Origin: Flavobacteriaceae bacterium PS02338
GTDB lineage: Bacteria > Bacteroidota > Bacteroidia > Sphingobacteriales > Sphingobacteriaceae
Length of the DNA stretch: 64,000 nt
NCBI GenBank assembly: GCA_029959615.1
Contig: JASCOD010000006.1
Coordinates: forward strand, 248,001-312,000
Reading direction: 5' to 3'
In this document: in pieces, positions 60,950 through 64,000 of the stretch
Numbering within the stretch: position 1 is the stretch's first letter
Layout: every line of letters begins with the position of its first letter
Notes under the pieces: generated by a model
The model's input: only the letters and a program-made list of their open reading frames with translations
Databases searched by the model: none
What the model was told of the DNA's origin: nothing
Position numbers and translations under genes: made by a program

Positions 60950-62026
60950 CTACTCTGCTTTTAATTGTAATTGGCTTAACACTTGTTTAGGCTCCATGAA
61001 TGTGAACTTGATTTTTTCGTCGTCTTTCACTTTTTGCACACCGTCTAATACAATTTTGTCGCCGTGCTGTAAGCCGCTCGTTACGACGTAAATGTCTGGT
61101 AGTTCACCACCAATTTTAATTTCTCTAGATTTTACGGTACCATTTTTCTCAATAATGAAGACGTAGTTTTTGTCTTGTAGCTCGTAGGTAGCTTTTTGAG
61201 GGATGATTAAGGCATTTTTCAACGGAATAACCATTTGTACTTTTCCTGTTTCTCCATTTCTTAGCAATTGATTTGGATTTGGGAATTTTGCTCTAAAGGC
61301 GATGTTGCCCGTTTCTGAATCGAACTCTCCCTCAATGGTTTCTACTTTGCCTTTCCCGTTTAAAGTTTCGCCATTGGCTAAAACTAAGCTAACCGATTGA
61401 TTATGGCTCGATTTTGCTTGATGGAAGTTCAAATATTCTGGTTCTGAAACATTGAAATAAGCAAACATTTCGCTGTTGTCTGAAAGAGTGGTGAGTAGTT
61501 CACCTTCGTCAATTAGACTCCCCAGTTTTTTAGGCAGGCGATCTATGGTACCCGAAAAAGGTGCTCTAATTTCGGTGAATGATAAATGCAGTTTGGCTAA
61601 AGAAACACTTGCTTTTGCTTGTGCCAATTTTGCTTTTGCCATAGCCAGTTCATTTTGTGCCACTACATTTTTATCTGCCAATAACTTGGTGTTAGCTACC
61701 TCAATTTCGGCAGCATTAACTTCCGCTTCTGCTTTTAGCACTTCTGCCTCGTACATTTTTGGCATAATTTTGAAAAGCAATTGTCCTGCTTTTACCGTTT
61801 GGCCTTCGTCTACATAAATGCGTTCTAAAAATCCTTTCTCTTGCGCTCTTAATTCAATGTTACGAACGGAGCGGATTTGAGATACATATTCTTTAGTGAA
61901 AGAAGTATCAATGGTTATGGGGCTAGTAGCCGTATAGTTAATCTCTTCTTCTTTTTCTTCGTGTTTTGATGCGCAGCTAGAAAATAGCACGGCGCATACA
62001 CTTGCGAGCATTATAATATTTTTCAT
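60950..62026 (-). CDS. RND efflux periplasmic adaptor (membrane fusion protein)
   Basis: A 358-residue lipoprotein (lipobox LFSSC, C18). It has the lipoyl-like domain 'EKGFLERIYVDEGQTVKAGQLLFKI', a helical hairpin (about 90-140: VLKAEAEVNAAEIEVANTKL, then VAQNELAMAKAKLAQAKASV), then 'IRAPFSGTIDRLPKKLGSLID' and a beta-barrel domain. It links the pump to the outer-membrane factor. First gene of the three-gene operon. Confidence 0.95.
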   Translation of the reverse strand: MKNIIMLASVCAVLFSSCASKHEEKEEEINYTATSPITIDTSFTKEYVSQIRSVRNIELRAQEKGFLERIYVDEGQTVKAGQLLFKIMPKMYEAEVLKAEAEVNAAEIEVANTKLLADKNVVAQNELAMAKAKLAQAKASVSLAKLHLSFTEIRAPFSGTIDRLPKKLGSLIDEGELLTTLSDNSEMFAYFNVSEPEYLNFHQAKSSHNQSVSLVLANGETLNGKGKVETIEGEFDSETGNIAFRAKFPNPNQLLRNGETGKVQMVIPLKNALIIPQKATYELQDKNYVFIIEKNGTVKSREIKIGGELPDIYVVTSGLQHGDKIVLDGVQKVKDDEKIKFTFMEPKQVLSQLQLKAE

Positions 62027-62051
62027 CCGTATATAATTTGTTTTTCATTTG

Positions 62052-62150
62052 TGATGAAGCTATCAGATTTATTTATCCCACTGTGTGGTTTGATAAATAA
62101 TGATGGTCTCATCTGTAATAAAATTGTGTTCTGAATATGATGAAGCTATC
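62052..62150. promoter_or_regulatory. Duplicated 13-bp sequence in the efflux operon upstream region
   Basis: TGATGAAGCTATC is present at 62052-62064 and 62138-62150, 86 bp apart, in the 318-bp spacer before the efflux adaptor. A small hairpin CCCGAT..ATCGG adjoins the second copy. No regulator gene is adjacent. Nothing else is seen in the spacer 62027-62344. Confidence 0.4.
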
Positions 62151-62344
62151 CCGATAAAATCGGAAAGGTTTCATGGTGAGTTTTTAATTTGTTTCGAAAG
62201 AGCATTCAAAATGTCCTTTGTTTTGGGCAAAATGGGTCTCTTTTTTTAAAAATGAATGGGTGAATACAGTACAAAGAATGCGCTGCTTAATAACATGCAG
62301 GCAGAATTGTTTCGATAAGTTATCGACTACTGTAGATTAGGGTA

Positions 62345-62743
62345 TCAAATTCTAAAAACTCTCAGTAGGAGATATTTGAAACTTGATGTATAAGAAAGAT
62401 GCTCGCAATAGGGTAGTGCAAGCTTTTTAAATATTGCAGAATTACCTACTAATAACGCATAACAGAAATAAGCAGCTTGTTTAAGGATGATAATTCCTTT
62501 TCTAGAAAGAGTTTCATCCTCATCTTGTAGCTCTTCCACATAATTTACTTCTCTAGAAGAAAAGCTTTTTTGAATATGAACGTTCGCGTTTTTATGAAAA
62601 GGTGTATGCTCTTGTTTCGCTTGTGGCGATTCATTAAGATATTCATAACCCTGAGAAATACGTGGAGCTACAGCATGCGCATACTCGTTTCCTTTAAATA
62701 AAAGGAAGAATAAGGATAAACAGAATATAATTGCGGCTCTCAT
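62345..62743 (-). CDS. Small exported protein of unknown function
   Basis: A 132-residue protein with a signal peptide (MRAAIIFCLSLFFLLFKGNEYAHA). The mature part is polar with a His/Glu/Asp-rich section ('QAKQEHTPFHKNANVHIQKS', 'VEELQDEDETLSRKG') and a hydrophobic helix (about 88-106). No family is recognised. Clear ATG and signal make it a likely gene. It could be expressed together with the efflux operon 318 bp downstream, but the long spacer argues against it. Confidence 0.6.
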   Translation of the reverse strand: MRAAIIFCLSLFFLLFKGNEYAHAVAPRISQGYEYLNESPQAKQEHTPFHKNANVHIQKSFSSREVNYVEELQDEDETLSRKGIIILKQAAYFCYALLVGNSAIFKKLALPYCEHLSYTSSFKYLLLRVFRI

Positions 62744-62821
62744 TATAGCGTCAAAAGTAAAATAAGGTTTTATATTTTTTTATAGCTGATAAAAATTCTT
62801 TGTCTACTTTTTGTAAAAAAT

Positions 62822-63084
62822 GGTTTAGCCACAGATGCACAGATTTTTGGAAAATAATAAGAGAACTTAAAATTTGAATTAAAGAAGCTCCCATTCTTGA
62901 TGCTGCTTTTTCTATATAAAACTGTAAATGGCTATACATTTTGCGTCATTGCGAGGCACGAAGCAATCTTACAACTGTCGCTAGGCTATGAAATTATTCT
63001 TTAAGATTGCTTCGTGCCTCGCAATGACGGGTTGGGATTTCGCTGTGGTTAAAAAAAAATAATCTGTGCATCTGTGGCTAAACC
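62822..63084. repeat. Outer 24-bp perfect inverted repeat pair enclosing a dispersed palindrome
   Basis: The 24-nt segment 62822-62845 (GGTTTAGCCACAGATGCACA then GATT) and 63061-63084 are exact reverse complements, 215 bp apart. The core CACAGATGCACAGATT is a sequence seen scattered through many bacterial genomes. The arrangement places the palindrome at 62944-63029 inside it. Confidence 0.85.
62944..63029. repeat. Dispersed palindromic repeat with 27-28-bp perfect arms
   Basis: Arms 62944-62970 and 63003-63029 are exact inverted copies (start CGTCATTGCGAGGCACGAAG); one more pair extends this to 28 bp, around a 30-nt centre. It is the better preserved member of the family also seen at 56207-56305. 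Confidence 0.9.
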
Positions 63085-63090
63085 TAAAAT

Positions 63091-63116
63091 AAAAAGTCCC
63101 GCAATTGCGGGACCTT
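63091..63116 (-). terminator. dnaJ terminator
   Basis: The perfect palindrome GTCCCGCAATTGCGGGAC (63096-63113) is followed on the minus strand by TTTTTATTTT. It lies 7 nt beyond the dnaJ stop codon. Confidence 0.88.
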
Positions 63117-63120
63117 ACTC

Positions 63121-63999
63121 TTATTCGAAATATTCTTTCATCTTATCAAAGAAACTCTTGTCGTTTTTACCAGGTTGTGGTTTAAAGTTCGCAGATTCTC
63201 TTAGTTTTTCAAGTAACGCTCTTTCTTCGCTATTCAGCGCTTTAGGAGTCCAAATGTTTACATGTATAATTTGATCGCCTCGGTGGTAAGAATTCACCTC
63301 TGGAATACCTTTGCCTTTTAAACGAAGTAGTTTTCCACTTTGTGTACCAGGTTCAATTTTAATTTTCGCTTTACCATCAATGGTTGGCACTTCTACGCTT
63401 GCACCTAGGGCAGCATCAGGAATGCTTACATGTAAATCGTAAACCACATTGTTGCCTTCTCTTTTAAGTGTTTCGTGTTGCGTTTCTTCAATCAAGATAA
63501 TCAAATCCCCAGGAACACCTCCATGCGGAGCAGCATTACCTTTTCCTGCCATGCTCAATTGCATGCCTTCGCTCACACCAGCAGGAATATTGATGGTAAT
63601 GGTTTCTTCACCACGAACAGTTCCTTCGCCATGGCAAGAACCGCATTTTGCAGTAATTTGTTGTCCACTACCATGACAAGTAGGGCAGGTTGCTGTAGTT
63701 TGCATCTGTCCTAAAATGGTATTGGTAACTCTACGTACAGAACCTGCACCACCACAAGTGCTACAAGTACTTACCGACGATTTATCTTTTGCACCGGTAC
63801 CATCACAAGTTTTACAACTTACTTGCTTGTTAACTTTGATTTTTTTCTCGGCACCATTAGCAATTTCTTCTAAAGTTAGCTTAACCTTGATACGTAAGTT
63901 AGAGCCTTTAGCTACTCTACGTCCACCTCTCGATTGTCCGCCACCACCAAAAAAGCTATCGAATGGGCTACCGCCACCACCACCAAAAATATCTCCAAA
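63121..63999 (-). CDS. dnaJ: Chaperone DnaJ, N-terminally cut by the window edge
   Basis: 292 residues are visible, with the frame open to the right edge; the J-domain lies outside. The visible part starts with the end of a Gly/Phe-rich region (FGDIFGGGGGSPFDSFFGGG). The zinc-finger domain follows with four CxxCxGxG motifs (CKTCDGTG, CSTCGGAG, CPTCHGSG, CGSCHGEG), then the substrate-binding domains ('VPGDLIILIEETQHETLKREGN', 'IPDAALGASVEVPTIDGKAKIKIEPGTQSGKLLRLKGKG') ending DKMKEYFE. This is a class-A DnaJ, the co-chaperone that delivers substrates to DnaK. An internal ATG at 63705 is not the start. Confidence 0.97.
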   Translation of the reverse strand, partial: FGDIFGGGGGSPFDSFFGGGGQSRGGRRVAKGSNLRIKVKLTLEEIANGAEKKIKVNKQVSCKTCDGTGAKDKSSVSTCSTCGGAGSVRRVTNTILGQMQTTATCPTCHGSGQQITAKCGSCHGEGTVRGEETITINIPAGVSEGMQLSMAGKGNAAPHGGVPGDLIILIEETQHETLKREGNNVVYDLHVSIPDAALGASVEVPTIDGKAKIKIEPGTQSGKLLRLKGKGIPEVNSYHRGDQIIHVNIWTPKALNSEERALLEKLRESANFKPQPGKNDKSFFDKMKEYFE

Positions 64000-64000
64000 C

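Larger units (their letters stand above)
62744..63120. other. Spacer occupied by a nested repeat
   Basis: The 377-bp spacer between the small exported protein and dnaJ contains, from left, repeat arm 62822-62845, the palindrome 62944-63029, the opposite arm 63061-63084 and the dnaJ terminator. An ATG-started 62-codon frame at 62751-62939 runs into the repeat arm and is not considered a gene. Confidence 0.6.

Noticed and set aside
62751..62939. 62-codon minus-strand frame upstream of the small exported protein
   Set aside because: Overlaps the 24-bp repeat arm, composition is unremarkable and it has no family resemblance.
63449..63714. Two + frames antisense to dnaJ
   Set aside because: They mirror the zinc-finger region of a clear dnaJ gene.
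1..64000. Prophage, transposase or integrase genes
   Set aside because: None of the recognisable proteins belong to these classes; mobility is suggested only by palindromic repeats.

Overview
The window looks like chromosomal DNA of a Bacteroidota bacterium, most likely Sphingobacteriaceae (Pedobacter-like). The reasons are the SusC/SusD pairs, the abundance of lipoproteins and TonB-dependent receptors, family-typical proteins (DUF5723, LytTR two-component pairs, NamZ/DUF1343), AT-rich sequence, the recurring -7 promoter motif TAnnTTTG, and scarce Shine-Dalgarno sequences. These are family-level inferences; no 16S or other phylogenetic marker was compared.

Layout. (1) 1-7.7 kb: the end of one carbohydrate locus. 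A SusD tail, a GH39-like hydrolase, an SDR dehydrogenase, an enolase-superfamily acid-sugar dehydratase and an MFS transporter lie on +. They face a lactonase, a GntR/LacI-type regulator and a HAD phosphatase on -. Together they suggest oxidative, non-phosphorylative breakdown of a released sugar. (2) 9.3-23 kb: a beta-mannan utilisation locus. SusC, SusD, a two-IPT-domain surface lipoprotein, GH26 mannanase, a sodium/sugar symporter, GH130 mannosylglucose phosphorylase and a cellobiose-2-epimerase-type enzyme form one seven-gene minus-strand operon. A divergent AraC regulator and a CE2-type acetylesterase follow. The predicted route is acetylated (gluco)mannan to mannobiose, then mannosylglucose, then mannose-1-phosphate plus glucose.

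(3) 23-33 kb: DMT exporter, small lipoprotein, soluble GAF histidine kinase, YchJ protein, TonB receptor facing a ChaN-like protein, and a LiaF-like/LytS-like/LytTR envelope-stress operon with a candidate LytTR operator. (4) 33-49 kb: housekeeping genes (rpmH-rnpA-yidD, tsaB, priA, pcm, Ppx/GppA) mixed with envelope proteins, NamZ, an FtsX-type permease and OsmC. (5) 48-56 kb: a NatAB-like ABC exporter, AI-2E family protein, an Lrp/AsnC regulator divergent from an EamA transporter, DUF72, DinB-like and small secreted proteins. (6) 56-62.7 kb: a complete RND efflux operon (adaptor, pump, outer-membrane factor). (7) The window ends inside dnaJ.

No tRNA, rRNA, CRISPR array, transposase or prophage was seen. 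The accessory structure lies in the spacers: dispersed palindromic repeats (45.7, 50.6, 56.2 and 62.8-63.1 kb), a five-copy 11-bp tandem repeat (7.9 kb), and several direct-repeat or dyad operators.
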